Assembly: GCA_027493675.1 (NCBI GenBank)
Contig: JAOSKI010000043.1
Location: forward strand, 1-64,000
Length of the DNA stretch: 64,000 nucleotides
Origin: Microthrixaceae bacterium
Lineage (GTDB): Bacteria; Actinomycetota; Acidimicrobiia; Acidimicrobiales; Microtrichaceae
Reading direction: 5' to 3'
Part shown: in pieces, positions 48,178-58,131 of the stretch
Numbering within the stretch: position 1 is the stretch's first letter
How the letters are laid out: each line of letters starts with the position of its first letter
Made by a program: the position numbers and the translations under genes
The notes under the pieces: generated by a model
Seen by the model: the letters and a program-made list of their open reading frames with translations, nothing else
Told to the model about the DNA's origin: nothing
Databases searched by the model: none

Positions 48178-50790
48178 TCAACCACTCCCTGCCCTCCACA
48201 GCTGGTCGAGGCCACTAGCACGCGGTCGCGTGGCGAACCGCTTCCACAGTGCGTCGGCGATCAGCAGCGTCGGAACCGACGCGCCCACGACAAGCCATCC
48301 GGCGGCGGGCGGCAGGGCCTGGCCGAGCAGGTCTGCTGCGGCCGGGATCACGAAGGTGGACGCGGCCAGGCACAGTCCGACCACCACTCCACCGAATAGG
48401 AACCGGTTGGAGCGCCATGGCACCCGCCAGGCCGGCCGCCGGACGCTGCGGCATGCGAACGCGTTCGCGCTCTGCGCGGAAACGACCGCCAGGAAGGCCG
48501 CACCCGACGCCGCGGTCAACTCGGCCGTGCCCGGAGGGTTGCCGCCGAGGCTCCAGCCGGCAACCGTGAGCGCGACCACGAACGCCACCATCTCCATGGT
48601 CGCCTCGACCGGCCCGAGGACTCCGAACGCGGATCGCCACGGTGCGGTTCAGAAGTCGACCCGACACCGGAGCCTGATGCATGACACGATCCGATGCCGG
48701 CTCCGCGCCGAGGGCCGCAGCCGAGAACGTGTCGGTTCCGATGTCCAGGGCGAGCACCTGCAACACGCTCAGTGCGAGCGGGAACCGGCCACCCGACAGC
48801 GCCCAGATGGCGAAGGGTGTGAGCTCCGCCACGTTGTCGGTGAGGTGATAGGTGAGGAACCGACGCGCATTGGCGAACGTCGCACGACCCTGGCGGACCG
48901 CGGCCACGATGGTGGCGAAGTTGTCGTCCAACAGCACCAGGTCGGCAGCTTCACGGGCCACGTCGCTGCCGCTGGCCCCCATCGCGATGCCGATATCCGC
49001 CTCGCGCAGCGCGGGACCATCGTTGACGCCGTCGCCGGTCATGCCGACCACGTGGCCGCGTTCCTGCAGGGCCTTGGCGATCCGGAGCTTGGTCTCGGGG
49101 TCCACCCGGGCGACTATCAAACCGTCGTGGTCCACCAGCGTGCCGAGATCCGCGTCGCTCTCGGGCAGATCGGCACCGACGAGCACCGGGGCGTCACCGA
49201 CACGCAGGCCGACCTCCTCCGCGATGCTCTGCGCGGTGCGCGGATGGTCGCCGGTGATCATGGCCACCTTGATCCCCGCTGTCCGACACGCCGCCAAGGC
49301 GTCGCAGGCCTCCGGCCGGGGCGGGTCCTGCAGGCCGATCAAGCCGATCAGCCCCAGTGCGGACTCGGCCTCCTCGGCGCTCTCGGGAAGCGGGCCTTCG
49401 TTGGGGCGGGCGGCAACGGCGATGACCCGCAGGCCCCGCGATGACATCGCGACCGCCGCCTCGGACGCGTTGCCGGCCTCGGACGCGCTGCTCGCCTGGA
49501 GGCCGCAGCGGGGCAGCACGGAATCGGGCGCCCCTTTCACCAGCACACGATCGGATGTGACAACCGATGCCCGTCGTCGACGCGGATCGAAGGGGGAACC
49601 TGGCCACCACCCGCGCGGCGCCGTCATCGAGGTGTTCCGCGCCGATCACCTGGCGTGCCAGGGTGTCGATCGCTGCCTCCATGGGATCACCCTGGGGCAT
49701 CCAGGTGCCGTCGTCGGTGTGGATGACACGCCCGCTGGAGCACCCCGCGCCACGAAGGCGACATCCCGAAGCGCCACCATGACCTCGGGGTTGGCGGGGT
49801 CGATGGAACCCTCGGGCTCGTAGCCCACCCCGGCCAGGTGAGCCACGCCGCGCGGAGTCCACACCTCCACGATCCGCATCCGGTTCTGGGTGATCGTGCC
49901 CGTCTTGTCGGTGCAGATGAAGGTGGTCGACCCGAGGGTCTCCACGGCCTCGAGCCGGCGCACGAGAGCATGCTCTTCGGCCATGCGCTGTGCACCGATG
50001 GCGAGCGACAGGGTGACCGTCGGCAGCAGGCCCTCGGGGACCAGCGCTACGGTGATACCGATCGCGAACACGATCCCGTCCGACGGCGGGGTGTCGAGCA
50101 GCAGGGTCGTCGCGAAGAAGAGGGCACCGGCACTGGCCGCGATGACCGCGACGGTGCGCACCAGGCGGTGCAGCTCACGGGTGAGAGGTGTGTCGGGCCG
50201 GTGGGTCCGCTGAGTGAGCACCGCTATGCGGGCGAGCTCGGTCCGTGATCCGGTGGCGAACACGACCGCGGTGCCTTCACCCTCCACCACGAACGTGCCT
50301 GCGTTCACGGTGTCGCCGGCACCCACCACGACAGGCACGCTCTCACCGGTCAGCGTGGAGGTGTCGATCGACAGGCCGTGGCTCTCGATGACGGTCAGGT
50401 CTGCGCTCACGTGATCCCCTCGCCGAGCACGACCAGGTCATCGGGCACGACATCGACCGCATCGATCGACATCAGCGCGCCGTCACGCACCACGGTGACC
50501 AGCCGTGGGAGCAGGTCCCGCAGGCGCTCCGCTGCTCGCTCGGCCCGGTACTCCTGGGCGAACGCGAACAGCCCGTTGACGACGATCACAACGAAGATGG
50601 CCACACCGAGCGCGAACATCCCTCCGAGGATCGCCAGGGCGCCCGCCACCCAGAGCATCAACGCGAAGAAGTGCATGAACTGCGCCAGCAGTTGACGCCA
50701 CGCCGGCACGAGCGCCGCGCTGGGCAGCACATTGGGGCCCACCTCACGCAGTCGCTGAGCGACCGACGCCGAGCTCAGCCCCTCCGCCAC
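48178..50790 (-). CDS. P2-type cation-transporting ATPase
   Basis: Ion pump of the Ca2+/Mg2+/K+-like P2 group, about 870 residues. Its parts are visible across several frames: actuator STLTGESVPVVV, M4 motif VALVPEGLLPTVTLSLAIG, phosphorylation site CTDKTGT, hinge MTGDGVNDGPAL and the last membrane helices. Frame shifts are near 50405, 49740, 49575 and 48640. The PEGL in M4 favours a P2 cation pump rather than a heavy-metal P1B type. The GTG start at 50790 is a guess that gives the usual lead to GLSSASVAQRLREVGPN. It is divergent from the GT-C gene across a strong hairpin. Confidence 0.88.
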
Positions 50791-50863
50791 GATGTGCTCG
50801 CCGTCCGTGCCGTCCAGGTTACCCGCTCCTGCCCCACCCCACCCCACACCACCCCACACCCTC

Positions 50864-50912
50864 GTTCTGTGTCGCGTGCGTGGCGCACAGCGCCACGCAC
50901 GCGACACAGAAC
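50864..50912. repeat. perfect 23-base inverted repeat (hairpin)
   Basis: Two perfect 23-base arms with a three-base loop (ACA) form a very stable hairpin between divergent genes. A second pair, CGCTCCTGCCCC (about 50824-50835) and GGGGCAGGAGCG (about 50935-50946), encloses it. The total element is about 120 bases and has no T-run. Confidence 0.9.
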
Positions 50913-50988
50913 AATGATGATGGCGACAGCGGCGGGGCAGGAGCGGGGTGGGGCAGACGACTCAGGAGCAGCACCGCGGGTGCCGATG

Positions 50989-52979
50989 GTATGGGATGGC
51001 CACACGATGCCGGAGCACTCCTTGCACTCGCTGCACCGCCTAGGAGTCGAGCAGACGCGCAAGCAGGCACGCGAGGGTGCGGGAGGCTTCGGAGGCCCCA
51101 CAGGTCGAGCCGACCCTCGGAGTGTGGATCGCCTGGGCAACCCACGTCCCGAACACCCCGAGGACGCGCAGAAGCCACCGACTCGGCTGTGGTTGCACTC
51201 CGCCGCTCTGGCGGCGGTCCTGGTCGCCCTCCTGGTGCTCATTGACCCGAGTTCGATCGTCGTGCCCGACGAGGGCCTCTACATGGCCCAGGCCGACGCA
51301 CTCGCCGAGGGGGAGTTGGTCGGCACCGCGCCAAGGAGTGGACGTCGATGACGACGGCGGCTACTCACGGCTGCTCCCGGAATCCATCACGGGCGATCGT
51401 GAGATCCCGTACGCCCGTCACGCCGCCTACCCGCTGGTGATCACGCCTGGGTTCTGGTTGGGCGACTATGCGGGAACCCTCGTGATGTCGCTGATGGGGC
51501 TCTGGGGGGCGGCCGTGAGCGGGGCGTTCATCGCACGGCGCCTGGACCACCGCCTGGCCATCCCCACGCTGTGGCTGGTCGGCGTGGGGTCACCCCTGCT
51601 GTTCTACGGGTACGTGACCATGGGCCACTCCCTGGCTGCCGCAGCCGCGGGAACCGCCTTCCTCGGTGTCAGCAGGTGGTTGGACGACCGGGCATGGTCG
51701 GGTCTCGCCATCGGAGTCCCGGCTCTGATGCTCACGGTCCTGCTACGCAGCGAAGGAACCGTGTACGCTCTCGGTGTGGCGGCAGCGATCGGACTGCTGT
51801 CGCTGCCCGCAGGGGAGGTCGTCGCTTCGAGCGGCGCTCGTTCCTCTCTGCGGTGCTGCTCGGCTGCGTCGTCGTGGCAACGTACGCGATCGACACGCGG
51901 ATCACCGATGCCTTGACCGGCAGTGACGGCTACGGGCTCAATCCCGGGACCATCGCGATGCGCGACAGCGCCAACCCGGTGAGCGGATCATGGGCCAGCC
52001 TGCTGCGCCCCTTCGCGAGGTCGTGGGACTCCGGGCGCTCTGTGGGTGAGCATCGCCGCGGTGGCGCTGGTGGCGGCATCGCTGGTGGTCCGTTCCGGTG
52101 CTCTGCCGGCGAGCCGACCGGAAGGACCCCCGTCCCACGTCGCCACGCGGCCGACCGCATCAAGGTCGACACCGGCGCTCGTGCTGCTGATGGTCGCCGC
52201 GGTTGCCGCCCTCGTCCTGCTGGTCGACCCACCATGGCTCATCACCGGCATGTTCGCCGCCTTTCCCTGTTGGCAGCAGGGTTGCTCCAATTGCGGCAAT
52301 CGGATCTGTCTGGTTGGCCTGGCACTGCAACATCGTCAGCGCCGGCAACGTTGCAGAGGATCGTGCTGGTCACCTTGATCACGTCCGCCGGCCTCGTGGC
52401 GACGCTCTACAGCAACGGTGGTGCCGCCGAGTGGGGTGGGAGGTTCTTCCACCTGCTGATCCCGGTCATCACCCCCGCAGCGGTCTTGGGACTCCAGCGA
52501 GGTGTCCGTGGGTTCCCGGATCCTCCGGACCGGGTGCTGACGCAGCGACTGGTTGCGATTGCCTGCACCCTCGTGGTCACCGCTGCGTTGTCAGTCAGTG
52601 GGCTGCGGGCGCAGGGCGAGATCCGCGCCAAGGCTGCCGACACCGTCGATGGGACACTCGCGTACGTGAGCAGGGGGATCCCCTGAGGACCCCCTTTGCG
52701 ATCGTTGCGAGCGCCTCCCCGAGCGGCAACTCACGGGCGTTCTGGAGGCCGAACAAGTCAGCGGAAGTGCTGACGGCCATCGCGTTGGCGGGACTCCCGC
52801 CGGTCTTGCAGCGTGCCGCCGCGGTGGGTCGGGATCGAGTGGTGGTCGTAACCGATGCCGGTGCTGTGGAGTTCCACGACGCAGTCGACGCGGTCCTGGA
52901 TGCAACGGGTTGGAACGTGCTCGACTCCTCCGCCACGCCGTCGGGACACGCCAGGCTGTTCCTGATCGGTAGGAGCTGA
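50989..52979 (+). CDS. large GT-C-like membrane glycosyltransferase candidate
   Basis: Multi-spanning protein of about 660 residues. The N-terminal helix (AALAAVLVALLVLI) is followed by the loop VVPDEGLYMAQADALAEGE, whose Asp-Glu resembles the first-loop acidic pair of GT-C enzymes such as ArnT and the arabinofuranosyltransferases. About ten further helices follow. The tail is an extracytoplasmic domain ending GHARLFLIGRS. Shifts occur near 51335, 51820, 52035, 52270 and 52685. The start is uncertain; ATG codons at 50989 and 51007 are candidates. The DprE2-like gene follows 64 bases later, so a polyprenol-linked sugar could be its donor, which is inference. Confidence 0.55.
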
Positions 52980-53043
52980 ACCTCGGTAGACCTGCGCCCG
53001 GGTTCGGCCTGCCGGAGCGAAGCACATGCGAGACTGCGGTGCT

Positions 53044-53797
53044 GTGAATGCGTCCTCGAATCCCCAGGGCCCGGTCCTGATCCTCGGCGGACGAAGTGAG
53101 ATCGGCCTCGAGGTGGCCCGACGCCTCGCGCCCGGTCGGGTCGTGATCCTCGCGGCACGGCCGGGGACCGACCTGAGCGGGCAGAGCGCGACCCTGGAGG
53201 ACTCGGGCGCAACCGCGGTGCACCAGGTCGACTTCGACGCCGACGACCTCGCAAGCCACGAGAACCTGATCTCCGACCTGATCGCTGGCACGGCCCCATC
53301 GGGGTCGCCGTGGTCACCTTCGGGATACTCGGCGACCAGGCCCTCGCCGAGGTGGACCCGACCCACGCGGTGGCGATCATCCACACCGACTTCGTGGCCC
53401 AGGTGAGCATCCTCACCGTGCTTGCCAAGGTGATGCGCGAAGCGGGCTCGGGGCAGATCGTCGTGTTCTCCTCTGTGGCGGGCATCCGCGCCCGCAAGGC
53501 CAACTACGTCACGGCTCGGCCAAGGCCGGACTGGACGGGTTCGCGAGCGGACTCGCCGACGCGCTGGCCGGCACCGGCGTGCGCCTGTTGCTGGTGCGTC
53601 CCGGATTCGTGATCGGTCACATGACCGAGGGCATGTCCCCGGCGCCGCTGTCGAGCACCCCCGACGCGGTCGCGGCTGCCGTCGTCAAGGGACTGCACGG
53701 GAGCCGGAGCCGCATCTGGGTCCCCGGCGCGTTGCGTGTGGCCTATGCCGTCGCCCGCTTCGTACCCCAGGCTCTCTGGCGCCGGCTACCCAGGTGA
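53044..53797 (+). CDS. dprE2: DprE2-like decaprenylphosphoryl-ketoribose reductase
   Basis: Short-chain dehydrogenase of about 250 residues that strongly resembles DprE2, which with DprE1 converts decaprenylphosphoryl-ribose to the arabinose donor. Matching features are PVLILGGRSEIGLEVARR, VDFDADDLASHENL, VVTFGILGDQ, FSSVAGIRARKANYV, then GSAKAGLDGFASGLADAL and RPGFVIGHMTEGM. It also shares the C-terminal FVPQALWRRLP. Shifts near 53290 and 53512 interrupt it. The GTG at 53044 is chosen because it matches the family's short lead. No DprE1 gene is in the window. Confidence 0.78.
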
Positions 53798-54726
53798 GGC
53801 CGTGACCTCTGCGTCGCTTGTACCGGCAAGGTCGAGCAGCGCGAAGCCGGCCACGACGAGACCCGTCTGATATGTGCTGTGCAGCCCGATGCCACCCACG
53901 AGCAGAAGACCCAGCCCCACCGCGGTCCCCCGGCGACCTTCCGCGAACAACACCGCGATCGTGTAGGCCACAGCGGCCGCAGCGAGCGCATAGAGCGGGC
54001 CCGGGAAGTAGCCGCTGAGCCCGAAGTTCCACAGCATGAGGATCTTGGTGGTCGAACCCGCACCCAGGATCGTCGCCAGCACGACCGACCCGGCCACTCC
54101 CGCGGCGAACCACGCCGAGCGCCGGGGTTTGTGGCCGGACACGAGCAGCGGCGACAACATGGCCGCGACGATGGCCAGACCCTCCCGGCTGTGAGCCCGA
54201 CCCGCTCGAATCCCGACCCCACGCCCGGGACCTCGACGATCACCATGGTCGACAGCGCCACGACCGGAGCCGCGCCCAGTAGTGCCATCTCGAGTCGTGC
54301 AAGGCCGGCGGTGTGGCGAACCAGGCGGGCCGACGACACCGCTATGCAGACCACCGTGACCATGGCGACGACCTCACCACCGACCAGACCGGCGCGGGCT
54401 GCGATCGCGGCCACGCACACGCCTGCCACCGCCACTGCGGCACCGACCGCGCGGGCCGACACCAGCGACGCGACCGCTGCCACGAGCATGGCGAGCAGCA
54501 GGACGACCGCTACGAAGTAGGCGGTCCGCCCGAGCGTCGAGATGCCGCGGTACGGCGTCTCGAAGGCTTCGATCCCCGGGATGTGGATGACGGTGCGGGT
54601 GCCGATGCGCAGCACCGTCAGCTCGATCACCGCCACCAGGGCGAGCACACCACCGAGCCACGTGACCAGATCCGACTCCTGCCTGTCGGACACGAGTCGA
54701 CCTTCGTGGCCCAGTGTCTGGGTCAC
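53786..54726 (-). CDS. polytopic membrane protein at the end of the molybdoenzyme operon
   Basis: Product not recognised, about 313 residues with nine or ten membrane helices (GGVLALVAVIELTVL, FVAVVLLLAMLVAAVA, AVAVAGVCVAAIAA and so on). A frame shift near 54180 joins the halves. No heme-binding histidine pattern is certain. It overlaps the gamma-subunit stop by four bases, so it belongs to the operon. It may be a quinone-facing anchor or an assembly factor. Confidence 0.55.
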
Positions 54727-55810
54727 GGCGTGTCTTCCGGCGGTGACGTGCCGGGATCCGCGGTGTCCTCAGGAGCCACGGCGTCCTCAGGCGGTGACGC
54801 GCCGGCTCCCGAGGTGCCGTCGGGGCCCGCCATTGCCGGGGTGGGTACGGATCTGCGGGTCATGATCCAGACCAGCACGGCCCCGAAACCGAGGGCCACC
54901 GCCGAGAAGACGAGGATCGCAGTCACCGAGGCGCCGGGATTGAACTTCACGATCTCGGGGTCGAGGGTCAGCTGGATGAACGCGGACACGGATTTCTTGC
55001 CGTTGCGCTCCTTCTCGGCGCCGTTCCACACTGCGAACGCGGTGTCTATCGGGGAGCCGTCGGTGAACTCGATCTGCTCCTCGCCCTCCACGGTCAGGTC
55101 CCTCGCGACGACCACCGTCCACATGCCGTCGCTCCAGGAACCACGTCCCTGCACCTGGCCCAGCTTGGTGTCGGTGAGGGTTCCGAACCCCTTGGCCACC
55201 AGGTTCTCGGTCGACCCTGCGCCGGAGACGGCCACCGGGTTGCCCGCCTCACGGGCGGTGAAGAACAGATCGTCGGTGGAGGGGTACATGTCGACCTGGG
55301 CGTCGGGGAACAGGTCGTTCGCGCTCTCACCCAACTGGTCCTGGTTGGTTGCCCGCCACTGCCAGATGTTCACGCCACCGTCGGCCTGTCCCATGCAGAT
55401 CGCAGGCACCGACGAACCCGCCACCGAGGGGAACTCCACGGCCACGGCGTCGGTGTACTCGTCGACCTGGGAACCTCTGTCGTCAGCGGTCTCGTCAGCC
55501 CATTGGATTCGCATGTAGAGGGTTCCGTCTGCCTGCAAGGCCCGGACCTTCACCGACGGGATCGACCCTCCGCCCATCGGATAGGAGACCTGCTGAGCGG
55601 TGAGCGGGACGTCCACCTCGTTCGCAACCACCCAGTCGTCGGCCCACGGATCGAGGATGTCCTCGTCGCCCCCGGCGGTGTACGCGGTGAGCTCCGCGTT
55701 CTGCGCACCGCGGGGTTCGCACCGAGGACCTGCAGGGTCACTGCGACGACGCCGACCAACGCGAGCAGGAGGAGCTTCTCACGCCGGCCCGGACGCACCA
55801 GCACGCTCAT
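54723..55810 (-). CDS. type II molybdoenzyme gamma subunit, heme b (EB_dh family)
   Basis: Heme-binding electron-transfer subunit of the ethylbenzene-dehydrogenase-related family, about 362 residues. An N-terminal signal/anchor (LLLLALVGVVAVTLQVLG) is followed by the beta-sandwich domain: VKVRALQADGTLYMRIQWAD, FPDAQVDMYPSTDDLFF and the late WTVVVARDLTV. A C-terminal helix (SVTAILVFSAVALGFGAVLVWIM) anchors it, and an acidic Pro/Glu/Asp tail follows. A shift near 55700 lies after the anchor. The heme ligands in this family are a Met and a Lys or His. ICMGQADGG and the Lys-rich EKERNGKKS region are candidates. Confidence 0.82.
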
Positions 55811-56585
55811 GACCGCCCCCGTTCTCCGATGGTCACAGGTACCGAGGTCGGGGCGCCCAGCGAGTCTTCGGCACCGAACTCGACCCCGCACAACCCGTCG
55901 TCGGGCGGTTCCATCGGCTGTGGCTCGTCGAGGCGCTCCGAAGGCGACACGCCCCACGCTTCCATGTCGGCTTCGATCCAGGCTGCCAGCAGGTGCCCGA
56001 TGGCGGCGAACGCCGGGTGGCCGGCGACCTCGGCCATGCGTCGACCGAACGACGGCCCCCAGCGACCCAGGTGGTCACGCAGGAAGTGGGCCTGGGTCCG
56101 GGCGCACTCCGCACCTCGTCGGGACCGAGGTTGTCGAGCGCGTGCGCCTCCTTGCGGGCCATGAATGCCATGAACTCGAGCTCCGCGCCTATGTGGTCGG
56201 GTCGTTCCCGCTCCACCCCACCGATCTTGACGCCGTGTGCCAGGTAGAACCCGGACACATCGGCCATGACGGCGGTCTGGCGGAACACGTCGCGGTGGTC
56301 GTACGCCGTCTCGTACGGCGGGCAGTCCTGCGACTCGATGTGCGTGAACACCGCCTGGTGTGCCCGTCTCAGATCTCGCCTGCGGCACGCTGTTCGGCAA
56401 CTGCGACCTGCAAGCAGCGCGCCGAGCTCGACGTCACCTGTCGCGATCCGCTCCACCAGCGGCAGGACGGCTCCGAGGATCACCTCGCGCTGGGCGTCGG
56501 TGGGCAGCGCCAATGAGCGGCTGAGGAACGAGTAGACGGCGCTACGAGCTGTGGCTTCCGCCCATTCCGGGCTCATGGAGGTCAT
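55807..56585 (-). CDS. TorD/DdhD-type molybdoenzyme chaperone
   Basis: Cytoplasmic chaperone that in the family binds the alpha-subunit Tat signal and assists cofactor insertion, about 258 residues. ARSAVYSFLSRSLALP starts the protein; YETAYDHRDVFRQTAVMADVSGFYLAHG and ERPDHIGAELEFMAFMARKE match the family's central helices. AHFLRDHLGRWGPSFGRRM follows. Frame shifts are near 56400 and 56110. It is encoded between the beta and gamma genes, ten bases after beta and overlapping gamma. Confidence 0.85.
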
Positions 56586-56594
56586 GGGATCACC

Positions 56595-57824
56595 TCAGAT
56601 CGAGTTGAACTTGGCTGGACGCGTGTGGATCGGTTCTTTGACGGTGACACGGACGATCTCTTTGCCGTCACGGTCGAAGCCGACCGCGGTGTCGTTGTAG
56701 AGGGTCATGGGCTCGCCGCCGATGTTCAGCTCGGCGAAGGCCGGACCCTCTTCGATGTCGAAGCGGAAGATGATCGTCTGGGAGGTCCGGAACAACTGCA
56801 GCACGGCCAGCAGCTTGCGCGACGGCCGGGTGTAGCGCTCGATGGCGAGGTCGGCACCGGGACCGAACATCTGGTGAAGGTAGTCACGCGGCACCCATCG
56901 GGGTGGTATGTAGTAGACGTTCGGCTGGGTGCCGAACTGGGGGTACAGCGGCAACGCCACCTTCTCCTCGTGGACCAGGTAGTACAGGGGGTGTGTGGGA
57001 TCCTTGGTCCAGGTCCCGTCGGGGTTGGTCTGCACGGTTCCCTGCATGCGGATCTTGCCCACACACGCGGTCATGCAGCGCGTCTCCATCGGTTGGCCGT
57101 TGGTGAGCGGGTCGGTCCCCTCGACCCGCGGATAGCAGGCGATGCACTTCTCGGTGGTGTCGGTGGTCGGACGGTACATCGTCTTCTTGTACGGGCAGGC
57201 CTCGACGCACTTGCGGTATCCCCGGCAGCGCTCCTGGTCGACAAGGACGATGCCGTCCCTCGGCCGCTTGTAGATGGCGTTGCGGGGACAGGCCGCGAGA
57301 CACCCCGGATATGTGCAGTGGTTGCAGATGCGTTGGAGGTAGAAGAACCAACCGTCGTGCTCGGGCAGGCTGGTGCCGTCCTTGACGAACTTCGTGGCAT
57401 GGTCCTCGAAGGCGTTCGGGCCCTTCCATTCCGCCTGAGACGGCTCGTACCCCAGGACCCGTTCGGTGGACGGCGCCGACTCGAAGATCGTCTTGCCGTC
57501 GTAGCGCCCGTAGGGCGCGGTCACCGCGGTGTCGGCGGAGCCGTCCCAGGTCATGCCGTCGGGGTTCTTCTGCTCCAGGAGCTCGAGGGTCTTGACGTCC
57601 CAGTTGGCCGGATAGCCGCCGTAGGGCTTCGTCTCGACGTTGTTCCACCACATCAGCTCCTGGCCCGGTGAGAACGTCCAGGTGGACTTGCAGGCCATGG
57701 TGCAGGTCTGACAGCCGATGCACCGGTTGATGTTGAACACCGCCGCGAACTGGCGGTCGGTCTGACCGGCTTCGTACTGGTACTGCATCTTGCGGCCGAG
57801 ATGCCAGTTGTGTACTTCAGCCAT
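56595..57824 (-). CDS. Nxr-like iron-sulfur beta subunit
   Basis: Intact 409-residue four-cluster ferredoxin subunit. The start MAEVHNWHLGRKMQYQYE and then FAAVFNINRCIGCQTCTMAC, WWNNVETKPYGGYP, YLQRICNHCTYPGCLAACP, CRGYRKCVEACPYKK and CIACYPRVEG are arranged as in nitrite oxidoreductase NxrB. The WVPRDYLHQMFGPGADLAIE and SRKLLAVLQLFRTSQTIIFRF stretches also agree with my knowledge of Nitrospira-type NxrB. No signal peptide, so it is carried out with the alpha subunit by Tat. The ATG at 57824 is chosen at the family's start. Longer readings exist upstream but overlap the small protein. Confidence 0.92.
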   Translation of the reverse strand: MAEVHNWHLGRKMQYQYEAGQTDRQFAAVFNINRCIGCQTCTMACKSTWTFSPGQELMWWNNVETKPYGGYPANWDVKTLELLEQKNPDGMTWDGSADTAVTAPYGRYDGKTIFESAPSTERVLGYEPSQAEWKGPNAFEDHATKFVKDGTSLPEHDGWFFYLQRICNHCTYPGCLAACPRNAIYKRPRDGIVLVDQERCRGYRKCVEACPYKKTMYRPTTDTTEKCIACYPRVEGTDPLTNGQPMETRCMTACVGKIRMQGTVQTNPDGTWTKDPTHPLYYLVHEEKVALPLYPQFGTQPNVYYIPPRWVPRDYLHQMFGPGADLAIERYTRPSRKLLAVLQLFRTSQTIIFRFDIEEGPAFAELNIGGEPMTLYNDTAVGFDRDGKEIVRVTVKEPIHTRPAKFNSI

Positions 57825-58131
57825 GACCGAACACCTCCGTGATCCGCTCCTCGATGAAGGCGGCGCCTCGTTGTTGGCGGATCTCGTGGGCCTTCCCGTG
57901 ATGCGGGTCCGCGAAGAGCCCACGCACCTGTTCGGGAGACCAGCCCATGAGGGCGTACTCCTCCACGAGGCAGCGAGCGAGCTCGAGGTCGGGATCGACA
58001 CCCTCGGGTACGGGGTACGACATGGCCATGAGTGCGTAGGGGTCGTCGTCCTCGAGCGCCTTCGCAGCCGCCTCCACAGAGGCGCCACCGGGCTTGCGGG
58101 TGATCGTGACGGGTTGGGCGTGGTCGCTCAT
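57817..58131 (-). CDS. 104-residue protein between alpha and beta genes, unknown
   Basis: Product not recognised. Intact, starting MSDHAQPVTITRKPGG and continuing with acidic helices (VEAAAKALEDDDPYALMAM, VDPDLELARCLVEEYALMG) and a final helix ending ITEVFGHG. It overlaps the alpha stop by four bases and the beta start by eight bases, so it is tightly coupled to the complex. No signal or membrane segment. The size and place suggest a dedicated assembly or accessory subunit. Confidence 0.7.
   Translation of the reverse strand: MSDHAQPVTITRKPGGASVEAAAKALEDDDPYALMAMSYPVPEGVDPDLELARCLVEEYALMGWSPEQVRGLFADPHHGKAHEIRQQRGAAFIEERITEVFGHG

Noticed and set aside
50864..50912. The 23-base hairpin as a simple rho-independent terminator
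   Set aside because: It lies between two divergent starts, not after a gene, and has no T-run on either side.
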